From assembly GCA_006969625.1 (NCBI GenBank), contig CP030885.1:1-64000 (forward strand): DNA of 64,000 bases, given 5' to 3'. Shown here one piece after another: positions 26,105 to 35,819 of this stretch. Source of the stretch: Rhodospirillaceae bacterium (lineage in GTDB: Bacteria > Pseudomonadota > Alphaproteobacteria > Kiloniellales > DSM-21159). Below the pieces are notes generated by a model. The model did no database searches and was not told the DNA's origin. It was given only the letters and a program-made list of their open reading frames with translations. A program made the position numbers and the translations under genes. Within the stretch, counting starts at the first letter, position 1; every line of letters begins with the position of its first letter.

Positions 26105-26205
26105 GCGGCGGTGGGGTGGTGCAAAGTCCGCCATGGAAGACAAACGTCGATCGGCCAGAGTCATCAGGCAGAGTCATCGGGCAGAGTCACGAGCCTCACT
26201 CCACC

Positions 26206-26333
26206 GCGCTTCATCCTGAGCTTGTCGAAGGACGAAGCGCTCGGGCCGTAGGCCCGAAATCCAGTTTTGAAGCCGGCGCTGAAGCCGCCTGCGGCGGCTG
26301 CCCTTCGTGCTTCGACAAGCTCAGCATGAAGGG
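26206..26333. repeat. two CTTCGTCC-type palindromes in tandem
   Basis: One palindrome is at 26206-26240 (CGCTTCATCCTGAGCTTGTC...) and a second at 26301-26333 (CCCTTCGTGCTTCGACAAGC...). They are separated by smaller GC-rich inverted repeats (CGGGCC-GTA-GGCCCG). They fill most of the gap before exonuclease III. No gene is seen in 25970-26418. Confidence 0.8.
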
Positions 26334-26418
26334 CATTGATCTCGGGGGCGCCCTTAAACGGGATCGACTATGCCGGTGGACGCACGACCAGGAGAGAAAG
26401 CGCGGAAAAACCGAAAAT

Positions 26419-27210
26419 CTACTCCGCGATGTCCACCACGACCGGCACGTGGTCGCTGGGTTTTTCCCAGGTGCGCGTGTCGGTGACCACCTGCATGGCT
26501 TGCAGGCGCGGGGCGAGGCTGGTGGTGGCCCAGGCGTGGTCCAGGCGCCAGCCGTAGTTCTTCTCGAAGGACGCCGGGAAGCGGTAGCCCCACCAGCTAT
26601 AGAGATGCTCCGTTTCGGGCACGAAACGACGGCAGACGTCGGTGAAGTGGCCGGCCTTCAGCACCCCCAGCAGCGCCCGGGATTCGCCCGGCGTGTGGCC
26701 GACGCTGCGCACCAGGCGCTTGTGATTCCACACGTCCGTCTCGAGCGGGGCGACGTTGAGGTCGCCGACCAGCAGCAGCGGGCGGGCCTTCGCCTCGGCC
26801 GCGGCCCAGCGGGTCATCTCCTCCAGGAAGGCGAGCTTGTGGGCAAACTTGGCGTTCCGTTCCGGGTCCGGAATGGGACCGCCGGAGGGGACGTAGAAGC
26901 AGTGGACCTCGACCCCGGCGATGCGGGCGAAGATGTGCCGCTTGTCGTCCTTGCCGCACCAGACGCGGGCCCCGTGGTCCTCCACCGGCCGGCGGCTGAG
27001 GATCGCGACGCCGTTGTGCGCCTTCTGCCCGGCGAAGAGTACGGTGTCGAAGCCCAAGTCCTTGATGTCCCTTTCGGGAAACGAGCCGTCGGCGACCTTG
27101 GTCTCCTGCAGACAGACGACGTCCGGGCGCTGTTCGGCGTCGAAGCGGGCCAGGTGCTCCAGCCGCTGGCGCAGGGAGTTGACGTTCCAGGTGGCGACGC
27201 GCAGGGGCAT
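26419..27210 (-). CDS. xthA: Exodeoxyribonuclease III
   Basis: 263 residues. The EEP nuclease motifs are complete: ATWNVNSLRQRL (about 6-17), catalytic Glu in CLQETKVADG, the Tyr/Asp region, GDLNVAPLETDVWN with the paired Asp/Asn, and the C-terminal LDHAWAT and PSDHVPVVVDI with the catalytic Asp-His pair. It cuts at abasic sites and removes 3' blocking groups in base-excision repair. It is a single gene framed by palindromic elements on both sides. Confidence 0.95.
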   Translation of the reverse strand: MPLRVATWNVNSLRQRLEHLARFDAEQRPDVVCLQETKVADGSFPERDIKDLGFDTVLFAGQKAHNGVAILSRRPVEDHGARVWCGKDDKRHIFARIAGVEVHCFYVPSGGPIPDPERNAKFAHKLAFLEEMTRWAAAEAKARPLLLVGDLNVAPLETDVWNHKRLVRSVGHTPGESRALLGVLKAGHFTDVCRRFVPETEHLYSWWGYRFPASFEKNYGWRLDHAWATTSLAPRLQAMQVVTDTRTWEKPSDHVPVVVDIAE

Positions 27211-27254
27211 GGGTCCGGCCGTTCCGGTTGCGTGACGAGATGGCGCGGGGCAGC

Positions 27255-27319
27255 CTAGAGCGCGATCGTCACTGGTAGAAGCGGATCCGCTTCCACCAGT
27301 GACGTGAATCCTGCTCTAG
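27255..27319. repeat. TAGAGC...GCTCTA palindromic element
   Basis: Terminal CTAGAGC (27255-27261) and GCTCTAG (27313-27319) enclose a near-perfect 18-bp hairpin (27267-27304) with one mismatch. It is the second member of the family seen at 26043 and lies upstream of exonuclease III. Confidence 0.82.
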
Positions 27320-27609
27320 CCGGCCGCACCGGCGCCGGGGGAAGACGCGGGGAGAGATTCCGGGGCCGGAACGAAGGAACGCCCGGACGGGGGGAGGGGC
27401 CGGGCGTTCCGAGCTCCGAAGAGCTTTGGGCGAGGGACGATGGGGGGATCGTTGCCCCTCGCGTTAGGAGTCAGGTATGGGCGCCGGGCGGAGTTTCAAT
27501 CGGCCCGTGGCCGTGGCCACGCAAGGCAGCTTTGCCGTGGCGGCAAAGCTCCGGATACGATCCGCGACATCCCCCTGATTCCCTTCGGCAATGGGCCTGG
27601 GAAACCGGC
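27320..27609. other. 290-bp gap with hairpins, no gene
   Basis: The strong hairpin GGAACGCCCGG/CCGGGCGTTCC is at 27376-27410. A second, AGCTTTGCC/GGCAAAGCT, is near 27530-27552, downstream of aroE. Neither is followed by a T-tract in the transcribed direction. I see no coding sequence on either strand that is not the antisense of aroE. Confidence 0.6.
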
Positions 27610-28482
27610 TCAGCGGGCGGCGAGCGCGCCCAGCACCTCGGCGCGCAGTTCGGCGTCGACCTCCGGCGCGCGGCCGAACCAGGCCTCGAAGCCCGGGCGC
27701 GCCTGGTGCAGCAGCATGCCGAGGCCGTCGACCGTGGCGTGCCCGCGCGCCTTGGCCGCGGCCAGCAGCGGCGTTTCCAGCGGCACGTAGACGATGTCGG
27801 TGACCAGGGCGCCGGCCGGCAGGACCGCCAGGTCGAGGTCCAGCGGCGGGTGCCCGGCCATGCCCAGGCTGCTGGTGTTGACCAGCAGCGCCGCCTCGGC
27901 CAGCTCGGCCGGGTCGAGCGGGCCACCGGTGACCGGGGTGTCGGGGCCACCCGACAGCTCGGCGGCCAGACGTTGCGCCCGCGCAACGGTGCGGTTGAGC
28001 ACCCGCACCTCCGGCGCCCCGGCCTCCAGCAGGGCGTAGACCACGGCGCGCGCCGCACCGCCGGCGCCGAGCACCACCGCCGGGCCGTCGCCGGCGTGCC
28101 AGCCGGGCCGCGCCTGGCGCAGGTTCTCCAGGAAGCCGTAGGCATCCGTGTTGCGGCCGACGATCTTGCCGTGGCGGAAGATCAGGGTGTTGACGGCGCC
28201 GATCGCCGCCGCCGCCGGGTCCAGGGTGTCGCAGAGATCCTTCGCCGCCTGCTTGTGCGGCACGGTGACGTTGGCGCCGGCATAGCCGTGCGCCACCAGC
28301 GCACGGACATAGGGCGCGAAGAGCTCCGGCGGCACCGGCAGGTGCTCGTAGGAGCCGGGCAGGCCGTAGCGCGTCAGCCAGTGCCCGTGCAGGCGCGGCG
28401 AAAGGCTGTGGCGCACCGGCCAGCCCAGGACACCCGCGTGGGGCACGGCGGTGTGGGGCACCTGGTCGACCGGCTCGCTCAT
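27610..28482 (-). CDS. aroE: Shikimate dehydrogenase
   Basis: 290 residues. AroE reduces 3-dehydroshikimate with NADPH in the shikimate pathway. The motifs are intact: GWPVRHSLSPRLH with the shikimate-binding serines, catalytic Lys in NVTVPHK, NTDAYGF with the catalytic Asp, NADPH loop GAGGAARAV, NRT for the 2'-phosphate, and the C-terminal GLGMLLHQA. The start overlaps the maf stop by 4 bases (ATGA), making it the third gene of PPSR-maf-aroE. In many alphaproteobacteria coaE and dnaQ follow; here the operon ends. Confidence 0.96.
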   Translation of the reverse strand: MSEPVDQVPHTAVPHAGVLGWPVRHSLSPRLHGHWLTRYGLPGSYEHLPVPPELFAPYVRALVAHGYAGANVTVPHKQAAKDLCDTLDPAAAAIGAVNTLIFRHGKIVGRNTDAYGFLENLRQARPGWHAGDGPAVVLGAGGAARAVVYALLEAGAPEVRVLNRTVARAQRLAAELSGGPDTPVTGGPLDPAELAEAALLVNTSSLGMAGHPPLDLDLAVLPAGALVTDIVYVPLETPLLAAAKARGHATVDGLGMLLHQARPGFEAWFGRAPEVDAELRAEVLGALAAR

Positions 28483-29135
28483 CGCGGCACGACCCCGTTG
28501 GCGCGCAGCACCTCCAGCAGGGGCAGCAGCGGCAGGCCGAGAATGGTGAAGAAATCGCCCTCGACACGGGCGAAGAGCTGCACCCCCGGCGCCTCGAGCT
28601 GGTAGGCGCCGACGCTGGTCAGGGCGGCGCGGCCGACCGCTTCCAGATAGCGGTCGGCGAAGGCCCCGTCGAACGGGCGCATGGTCAGGCGGGCGCGCGC
28701 GTTGTGGTGCCAGATGCGCCCGCCGTCGCGCACCAGGCAGACGGCGGTCTCCAACGTGTGGGTGCGGCCCGCCAGCGCGAGGAGCTGGGTGCGCGCCGCC
28801 GCCAGGTCGGCCGGCTTGTCGAACCAGGCCCCCTCGCAGTCGAGCATCTGGTCGGCGCCGATCACCAGCGGGCCCGGCCCGCCGCTGCCCGTCAGCCGCT
28901 CGCTGACCCGGCGCGCCTTCAGCTCGGCCAGGGTCTCGGCGACCTGGATGGCGCTGGCGCCCTCGGCCTTCAGCGCATGCTTGATCTCGGCCTCGTCGAC
29001 CGCAGCGGGCATCGCCTCGACCGCCAGCCCGGCGTCGGACAGCAGCTTGCGCCGCGCCGCCGAGGCGGAGGCGAGCACGACCGCCGGACCGTCCGGCAGC
29101 ATCAGGGTCGGCTGGCTGCGGATCGATTGCGCCAT
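28479..29135 (-). CDS. maf: Maf-like nucleotide pyrophosphatase
   Basis: 218 residues from the ATG at 29135. Maf/ham1-fold proteins remove pyrophosphate from non-canonical or modified nucleotides (dTTP/UTP or m7GTP subgroups). The opening VVLASASAARRKLLSDAG is the family signature. LVIGADQMLDCEG carries the central Asp, and SVGAYQLEAPGVQLF is the C-terminal block. It overlaps PPSR upstream by one base and aroE downstream by four, so the three are one transcript. Confidence 0.93.
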   Translation of the reverse strand: MAQSIRSQPTLMLPDGPAVVLASASAARRKLLSDAGLAVEAMPAAVDEAEIKHALKAEGASAIQVAETLAELKARRVSERLTGSGGPGPLVIGADQMLDCEGAWFDKPADLAAARTQLLALAGRTHTLETAVCLVRDGGRIWHHNARARLTMRPFDGAFADRYLEAVGRAALTSVGAYQLEAPGVQLFARVEGDFFTILGLPLLPLLEVLRANGVVPR

Positions 29136-30016
29136 CAGGAGGCGGCCTGGCGGCGGTGGCGCGCCAGCATGGTCATGATCGCCGCCGCGCTCTCCTCGAT
29201 CGAGCGGCGGGTGACGTCGAGGGTCGGCCAGCCCATGCGCCCGCACAGGCGGCGCGCCTCGGCAACCTCCTTCTTCACCGCCTCCAGGTCGGCATAGGCG
29301 TTCTCGTCGGCCGCCGCTTCCTCCTCCGTCATCAGGCGCAGGCGGTTCCGGCGCACCTGGACCAGGCGGGCCGGGTCCTTGGTCAGGCCGATGACCAGCG
29401 GCCGCTTCAACGCCAGCAGCTCGGCCGGCGGCGGCACGCCGGGGACCAGCGGCACGTTGGCGGCGCGCACGCCGCGGTTGGCCAGGTAGATGCAGGTCGG
29501 CGTCTTCGAGGTGCGCGAGACGCCGGTCAGCACCACATCGGCCTCGTCCAGGGTCTCGAGCTGCTGGCCGTCGTCGTGCGCCATGGCGAAGTTCATCGCC
29601 TCGATGCGGTCGAAGTATTCGCTGCTCAGCTCGTGCTGCAGGCCGGGCCGGCCGACCGTGTCGACGTCGAAGTAAGCGACCAGCGCGTGCATCACCGGAT
29701 CGAGGATGGAGATGGCGGGCACACCCAGGCGGCGGCAGGCCTCGGTGAGCTGCGCGCGCAGGGTCTCGTTGATCAGGGTGAAGAGCACCGGGCCCGGCGC
29801 CGCCTCGATGCCGGCGACCACCTTGTCCATGTGGCCGCGGGTGCGCACCAGGGTCCAGGCGTGCTCGACCGGCTCGACGTCGCGGAACTGGCTCAGCACC
29901 GCGCGGGCGACGGAGTTCACCGTCTCGCCGGTGGCGTCGGAGACGAGATGCAGGTTGCCGGGCGCGCGCGCCGCCGGCGTCGCACCGTCGTCCTTGTCCT
30001 GGCTTTCCGCGCTCAC
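29135..30016 (-). CDS. ppsR: Pyruvate, water/phosphate dikinase regulatory protein (kinase-pyrophosphorylase)
   Basis: 293 residues from a GTG at 30016 that follows GGGAGG; the upstream open frame to 30331 is not coding. PPSR/PDRP proteins switch PEP synthase or pyruvate phosphate dikinase by ADP-dependent phosphorylation and phosphate-dependent dephosphorylation. The opening LHLVSDATGETVNSVARA, the P-loop-like GVSRTSKTPTCIYLA (about 150-165) and the ending LDVTRRSIEESAAAI are family marks. This is the counterpart of Rickettsia RP001. That gene lies beside hemE at the origin of Caulobacter and Rickettsia, so it anchors the origin call. Confidence 0.93.
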   Translation of the reverse strand: MSAESQDKDDGATPAARAPGNLHLVSDATGETVNSVARAVLSQFRDVEPVEHAWTLVRTRGHMDKVVAGIEAAPGPVLFTLINETLRAQLTEACRRLGVPAISILDPVMHALVAYFDVDTVGRPGLQHELSSEYFDRIEAMNFAMAHDDGQQLETLDEADVVLTGVSRTSKTPTCIYLANRGVRAANVPLVPGVPPPAELLALKRPLVIGLTKDPARLVQVRRNRLRLMTEEEAAADENAYADLEAVKKEVAEARRLCGRMGWPTLDVTRRSIEESAAAIMTMLARHRRQAAS

Positions 30017-30457
30017 TTCGCCTCCCGAACCGGCTGCCGGCGAGCGTGCCGGCACTGCGGACAGCGGGGATAACCCGGGCCCGGCCGGGCAGCCCCGCGG
30101 AACCCTGCACGGTGTCGCCGCCGGCCTCCAGTGCCTTATTCCCATGCGTCCCCGCACAGTGGACAGACGGGGAGGACTCCAGGTCAAGCGCCGGATGCCG
30201 CGCAGCATCCCCGTTATCCCCTCGATCCCCAGCCCCCGACAAGCGAGGCGCCGTGCCGTCGTCGCCCGGTTTGTCGACATATCGACAGCCCAGCGGCCGA
30301 TGCGGTGGAAACCGGGACAAGTCCGGGACAAGTCCTGGGTCCCCGCAATCCACAGCCACCAACCACAACCCCAAACCCTTTAAAGAAAAGATTCTTTGTG
30401 GGATATGACGGGGAGACAGCCGCACCGGCGGCGCACAAACCCGGAGTGCCGTTCCCC
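30017..30457. other. oriC: Candidate chromosome replication origin (hemE-PPSR intergenic region)
   Basis: In Caulobacter and Rickettsia the origin lies between hemE and the PPSR (RP001) gene, and this window has the same divergent pair 441 bp apart. The region has one good DnaA-box-like site (TTATTCCCA at 30136, one mismatch to TTATNCACA). Weaker ones are GTTATCCCC at 30212 and on the other strand at 30065, and CAATCCACA at 30346. A tandem GGGACAAGTCC pair is near 30314-30335, an inverted repeat TGTCGA-CATA-TCGACA near 30272, and a short AT-rich stretch at 30376-30405. No perfect DnaA box or full CtrA site is present. No other gene is seen. Confidence 0.5.
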
Positions 30458-31549
30458 GTGAGCCAGAGTCCCGCGGCCGCCCCCGCACCGTCGCCAGCAT
30501 CCCGGCGGACTCCGTCGTCCGACAAGACGCTGTTGCGCGCCTTGGCCGGCGAGCGCCTGGCGGTGCCGCCGGTCTGGCTGATGCGCCAGGCGGGACGCTA
30601 CCTGCCGGAGTACCGCGAGACGCGCCGGCAGGCGGGCAGCTTCCTCGACCTCTGCTTCAACCCGGAGCTGGCTTGCGAGGTGACGCTGCAGCCGATCCGG
30701 CGCTACGGCTTCGACGCGGCGATCCTCTTCTCCGACATCCTGGTGATCCCGCACGCGCTCGGCCAGAAGCTCTGGTTCCAGGAGGGCGAGGGGCCGAAGC
30801 TGGAGGCGCTGGCCGGCAGCGGCGACCTGGGCCGCCTGGACCTCGCGCCGCTGCACGAACGTCTGGCGCCGGTCTACGAAACGCTCGACCGCCTGTCGTC
30901 GGCGCTGCCGGGCGAAACCACGCTGATCGGCTTCGCCGGCGCGCCCTGGACGGTCGCCAGCTACATGATCGAGGGCGGCAGCTCGAAGGATTTCCAGGCC
31001 GCCAAGACCTGGGCCTACGGCGACCCGGACGGCTTCCAGGCGCTGATCGACCTGCTGGTCGAGGCGACCAGCCGCTACCTGATCCGCCAGGTGGAGGCCG
31101 GCGCCGAGGTGCTGCAGGTCTTCGATTCCTGGGCCGGCGTCTGGCCGGAGGACCACTTCCGGCGCTGGTGCCTGCGGCCGATGACCGAGATCGTACGGCG
31201 GGTCAAGGCAGTGCACCCGGACATCCCGATCATCCTCTTCCCGCGCCAGGCCGGCGCGCTCTACGTCGAGGTGGCCGAGACCGCCGGCTGCCAGGGCGTC
31301 TCGCTCGACACCACCGTGCCGCTGGGCTGGGCGGCGCAGCACCTGCAACCCAAGGTCACCGTGCAGGGCAACCTCGACCCGATCCTGCTGGTCGCCGGCG
31401 GGCCGGCGCTGGAGACGGGGGCGCGGGCGATCCTGTCGGCGCTGGGCGGCGGGCCCTTCGTCTTCAACCTCGGCCACGGGATCGTGCCGCAGACGCCGCC
31501 CGAGCACGTGTCGAAACTGCTCGACATTGTGCGATCGCGTCCTAGCTAA
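30458..31549 (+). CDS. hemE: Uroporphyrinogen decarboxylase
   Basis: 363 residues from a GTG at 30458; an in-frame GTG at 30446 is also possible. HemE removes four carboxyl groups from uroporphyrinogen III to give coproporphyrinogen III. The family marks [15 protein letters not shown] (with the substrate-binding Arg pair), the catalytic Asp in [32 protein letters not shown], and the C-terminal [16 protein letters not shown] are complete. The first 25 residues are Ala/Pro-rich and not conserved. Its promoter must lie in the candidate origin, as in Caulobacter. hemH follows after 66 bp. Confidence 0.95.
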   Translation: MSQSPAAAPAPSPASRRTPSSDKTLLRALAGERLAVPPVWLMRQAGRYLPEYRETRRQAGSFLDLCFNPELACEVTLQPIRRYGFDAAILFSDILVIPHALGQKLWFQEGEGPKLEALAGSGDLGRLDLAPLHERLAPVYETLDRLSSALPGETTLIGFAGAPWTVASYMIEGGSSKDFQAAKTWAYGDPDGFQALIDLLVEATSRYLIRQVEAGAEVLQVFDSWAGVWPEDHFRRWCLRPMTEIVRRVKAVHPDIPIILFPRQAGALYVEVAETAGCQGVSLDTTVPLGWAAQHLQPKVTVQGNLDPILLVAGGPALETGARAILSALGGGPFVFNLGHGIVPQTPPEHVSKLLDIVRSRPS

Positions 31550-31615
31550 GCGGTCTGGTGCCGCTTCGCCTGCGCAAATGCGGGAGAGCCGGCCAGCACA
31601 CCAGCGGACGAGCCG

Positions 31616-32752
31616 ATGCCCGACGCCTCGACCAGCGCCACCGAAGCCCGAAGCGACCAGCGGCCGCGTGCGGCCGCGCGCGTCGCGGCGCCGGAGGCCG
31701 GGGCGCCGAGGCCGGACGGCACGCCGGCGGCCGATGCCAAGCCGGCCGACCATCCGCCGGTGCCGGCGCGCAAGATCGGCGTGCTGCTGCTGAACCTGGG
31801 GACCCCCGACGGCACCGACTACTGGTCGATGCGCCGCTATCTCGCGGAGTTCCTCTCCGACCGCCGCATCATCGAACTCTCGCCGCTGCTCTGGCAGCCG
31901 ATCCTGCAGGGGATCATCCTCTCGGTGCGGCCGGGCAAGTCGGGCCAGAACTATGCCAAGATCTGGAACCGCGAGCTCGACGAGTCGCCGCTGCGCACCA
32001 TCACCCGCAGCCTGGCCGAGAAGCTGGCCGAGGCGTTCGGTGCGGACGGCGAGATCCTGGTCGACTGGGGCATGCGCTACGGCAACCCCTCGACGGCCAG
32101 CCGGATCGAGACCCTGGTGGCGCGCGGCTGCGACCGCTTGCTGCTGTTCCCGCTGTATCCGCAATACTCGGCGGCGACCACCGGCACCGCCTGCGATCAG
32201 GCCTTCCGGGCGCTAATGACCCAGCGCTGGATGCCGGCGGTGCGCAGCGTGCCCGCCTATTACGACAATCCGGCCTACATCCGCGTGCTGGCCGACTCGG
32301 TCCGCACCTCGCTCGCCCGGCTCGACTTCGAGCCGGAGGTGGTGCTCGCCTCCTTCCACGGACTGCCGCGCGAGAACCTGCTGAAGGGCGACCCCTACCA
32401 CTGCCAGTGCCAAAAGACCGCGCGGCTGCTGCGCGAGGAACTGGGCTGGCCGGAGGAGCGGCTGCAGATCGTCTTCCAGTCGCGCTTCGGGCCGAAGGAA
32501 TGGTTGCAGCCCTACGCCGACGAGAAGACGGCGGAGTTGGCCGAAGCGGGCGTCAAGCGCCTCGCCGTGGTCTCGCCCGGCTTCGTCGCCGACTGCGTCG
32601 AGACCCTGGAGGAGCTGGCGATCGGCCTGAAGGAGACCTTCGAGGAGAGCGGCGGCGAGCGCTTCGCCTACTTGCCCTGCCTCAACGACACGGACGCGCA
32701 CGTCGCCTACCTGAAGCAGGTGATCGACCGCGAACTGTGCGGCTGGATCTGA
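31616..32752 (+). CDS. hemH: Ferrochelatase
   Basis: 378 residues. HemH inserts iron into protoporphyrin (or coproporphyrin) at the inner membrane face. After a roughly 50-residue low-complexity Ala/Pro extension the standard fold begins (KIGVLLLNLGTPDG). The catalytic His is in ASFHGLPREN and the partner Glu in VVSPGFVADCVETLEE. GPKEWLQPY is also conserved. The CxC in YHCQCQK is typical of alphaproteobacterial enzymes. The long N-terminus is unusual; a GTG or ATG nearer residue 50 is not obvious. It is the second gene of hemE-hemH-hemJ-rho. Confidence 0.96.
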   Translation: MPDASTSATEARSDQRPRAAARVAAPEAGAPRPDGTPAADAKPADHPPVPARKIGVLLLNLGTPDGTDYWSMRRYLAEFLSDRRIIELSPLLWQPILQGIILSVRPGKSGQNYAKIWNRELDESPLRTITRSLAEKLAEAFGADGEILVDWGMRYGNPSTASRIETLVARGCDRLLLFPLYPQYSAATTGTACDQAFRALMTQRWMPAVRSVPAYYDNPAYIRVLADSVRTSLARLDFEPEVVLASFHGLPRENLLKGDPYHCQCQKTARLLREELGWPEERLQIVFQSRFGPKEWLQPYADEKTAELAEAGVKRLAVVSPGFVADCVETLEELAIGLKETFEESGGERFAYLPCLNDTDAHVAYLKQVIDRELCGWI

Positions 32753-32829
32753 GCCAAGGCACCGAATCGTGGATGTTGACCTCCTCAGGATGAGGCGGAA
32801 CGTCAAGAGCTGGGGAAAGGGTCGAAACC

Positions 32830-33276
32830 GTGGAGTTCATGTTCGCGCTGGTGCCTTGGATCAAGGCGCTGCACGTGTTGTCTGTGATCGCCTGGATGGC
32901 GGCGCTGCTCTACCTGCCGCGGCTTTACGTCTACCACGCCCAGGCCGCACCGGGCTCCGAGACCTCCGAGACCTTCAAGGTGATGGAACGCCGGCTGCTG
33001 AAGGCGATCGGCACGCCGGCGATGATCGCCAGCCTGGTCTTCGGTCTGATCCTGCTCGGCCAGCCGGGGATCTTCGAGCAGGGCTGGATGCACCTGAAGC
33101 TGCTCCTGCTGCTCGGCATGTTCGTCATGCACGGTCTCTACGCCAAGTGGCGCAAGGACTTCGAGGCTGACCGCAACACCCGCCCGCACACCTTCTATCG
33201 CTGGATGAACGAGGTGCCGACCGTCCTGCTGATCGGTATCGTGCTGCTCGCGGTGGCGAAGCCGAACCTGTGGTAG
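32830..33276 (+). CDS. hemJ: Protoporphyrinogen oxidase HemJ
   Basis: 148 residues from a GTG. It is a four-helix inner-membrane protein of the HemJ family that oxidises protoporphyrinogen IX. The conserved His is in WIKALHVLSVIAWMAALLYLPRL, a second His in MHLKLLLLLGMFVMHGLY, and the C-terminal RWMNEVPTVLLIGIVLLAV is diagnostic. It sits between hemH and rho as in most alphaproteobacteria. Together with hemE and hemH it completes the late heme steps locally. Confidence 0.95.
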   Translation: MEFMFALVPWIKALHVLSVIAWMAALLYLPRLYVYHAQAAPGSETSETFKVMERRLLKAIGTPAMIASLVFGLILLGQPGIFEQGWMHLKLLLLLGMFVMHGLYAKWRKDFEADRNTRPHTFYRWMNEVPTVLLIGIVLLAVAKPNLW

Positions 33277-33689
33277 GGCGCCGAGGTCGTATGCGCGCCC
33301 TGGCTTGACGGGCGCGGCCGGCTCCGGTAGAGGAATCCGGGATCACGACGGGTTGCCCCGGCGCCGGTCGCCTCCCACCTCCTTGCGCAGAACAGCGGCC
33401 CGCCAAGGGACCCGTCCGCCACAGCGCCCGGAAGCCTTCCTTCCCGTTCGTCGCTCGACGCTGCCCGGCGGCGCCGAGCACCGCCCCGGACCCGCGCCGG
33501 CGACCCCTCAGAATGTCGTACCTGGCCCGGCCGTCACGGCCGCGCCGCCTCGTCATCGCCACCCTTCGAGAGTCCGACAGCGAGCTTCGCCCGACCCTCT
33601 CGACCGCGCCGAAAGCCGTCCTGCCGCAACACCGCCATGTGCGGGTCGCGGCGAACGCCGGCGCGATCCCGCCCCCGAAGAGTCGCCCC
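33277..33689 (+). other. 413-bp leader upstream of rho
   Basis: No gene is seen; an ATG at 33513 is in frame with rho but the added 59 residues have no Rho homology. The long cytidine-rich, low-structure leader (for example 33470-33540) would suit the known autoregulation of rho by its own product. That is inference. Confidence 0.5.
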
Positions 33690-34946
<1,257 letters not shown>

Positions 34947-34974
34947 TGTGAGAAGCCATATACTCTGGCTCACC

Positions 34975-35694
34975 CTACTGAATTCTGGTTTTGTTTGGCT
35001 TTTTAGGTGGAGGAATCGCAGAAACCATTGTAAGTTCACGTTTTCGGAGCCCTCGATCTTGCATGAAACACGAGAAATCTTCTCCATAATTCCGTGCATA
35101 CCGGCGTTCTAAGCTTTCGAAGTGTGGCCGCACTAAAATAAACGAAAATATTGAAACTTTTATCAATAACATTATATTAGCTGCAAGATTTTGAGCCTTA
35201 TAGTTTGGAATTATATTTGAATCTTCAGCATATATTGTTAAAAATGAGAATAAAGGCGGTATTATTGTAAGAAAAACTATTGGGACAGCATAAAATATCG
35301 ATAGCTTCCATGAAATATTATGTTTTGTTGTATATAGAAGCGTGCGTATTGGCACCAATTCATTGTTGAGGTGCTCAACTCGTATTCCGAGCACAAATAT
35401 GCTGTGCAAGAGACTTTGGTATACCATTTGATCTACAACCCATAAAATAAATAAGCCTATTGTTCCCAGAAAGCAAATGGTTGTCAGTAGAAAATAGAAA
35501 CTGTACTGTGCGTTTGCTAGTGCTGCCTGGCTATGTTGATCGGTCATCAGGACGGCGAGCGCAGCGAATGGCGCCAGAATCCAGATGGCGGCAGCGCGGC
35601 GTATGCTGGCCTGAGCAAGATCGTAGCCAGCCTCATAGTCTCTGAGATGTTTCTGAATCTCGGGATTCAGGTTTTCTTTGGGAATGAATCGCAT
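34975..35694 (-). CDS. Four-helix membrane protein of unknown function, AT-rich
   Basis: 239 residues from the ATG at 35694; the open frame to 36102 overlaps the neighbouring gene and is not coding. Predicted membrane helices lie at about 33-50, 64-88, 131-155 and 168-188. A roughly 20-residue charged N-terminus precedes them, a cytosolic loop between helices 2 and 3 has coiled character (GIRVEHLNNELVPI), and the C-terminal tail is basic. I do not recognise the family. Codon use and AT content differ sharply from rho and mnmE. It is head-to-head with a deoxyribosyltransferase gene, with a shared 125-bp promoter region, and tail-to-tail with rho. Confidence 0.78.
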   Translation of the reverse strand: MRFIPKENLNPEIQKHLRDYEAGYDLAQASIRRAAAIWILAPFAALAVLMTDQHSQAALANAQYSFYFLLTTICFLGTIGLFILWVVDQMVYQSLLHSIFVLGIRVEHLNNELVPIRTLLYTTKHNISWKLSIFYAVPIVFLTIIPPLFSFLTIYAEDSNIIPNYKAQNLAANIMLLIKVSIFSFILVRPHFESLERRYARNYGEDFSCFMQDRGLRKRELTMVSAIPPPKKPNKTRIQ

Positions 35695-35819
35695 GGTTAT
35701 CCGACTTATTTGGTTGTGTGCTCTATGGGATAATGCACGATTTGGTTTTGCAAGCCGAAACTGGCTTGACTCGCGGCCGGCAAGCTGGAACAATGGGGGA
35801 ACACACAGGAGGCCTATTG

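Noticed and set aside
27376..27410. Intrinsic terminator
   Set aside because: Strong hairpin but no T-tract on either side and too far from aroE; kept only as a hairpin in the gap description.
30131..30457. N-terminal extension of hemE
   Set aside because: The frame is open but Pro/Arg-rich, has no HemE homology and covers the candidate origin; a GTG at 30458 gives a normal-length enzyme.
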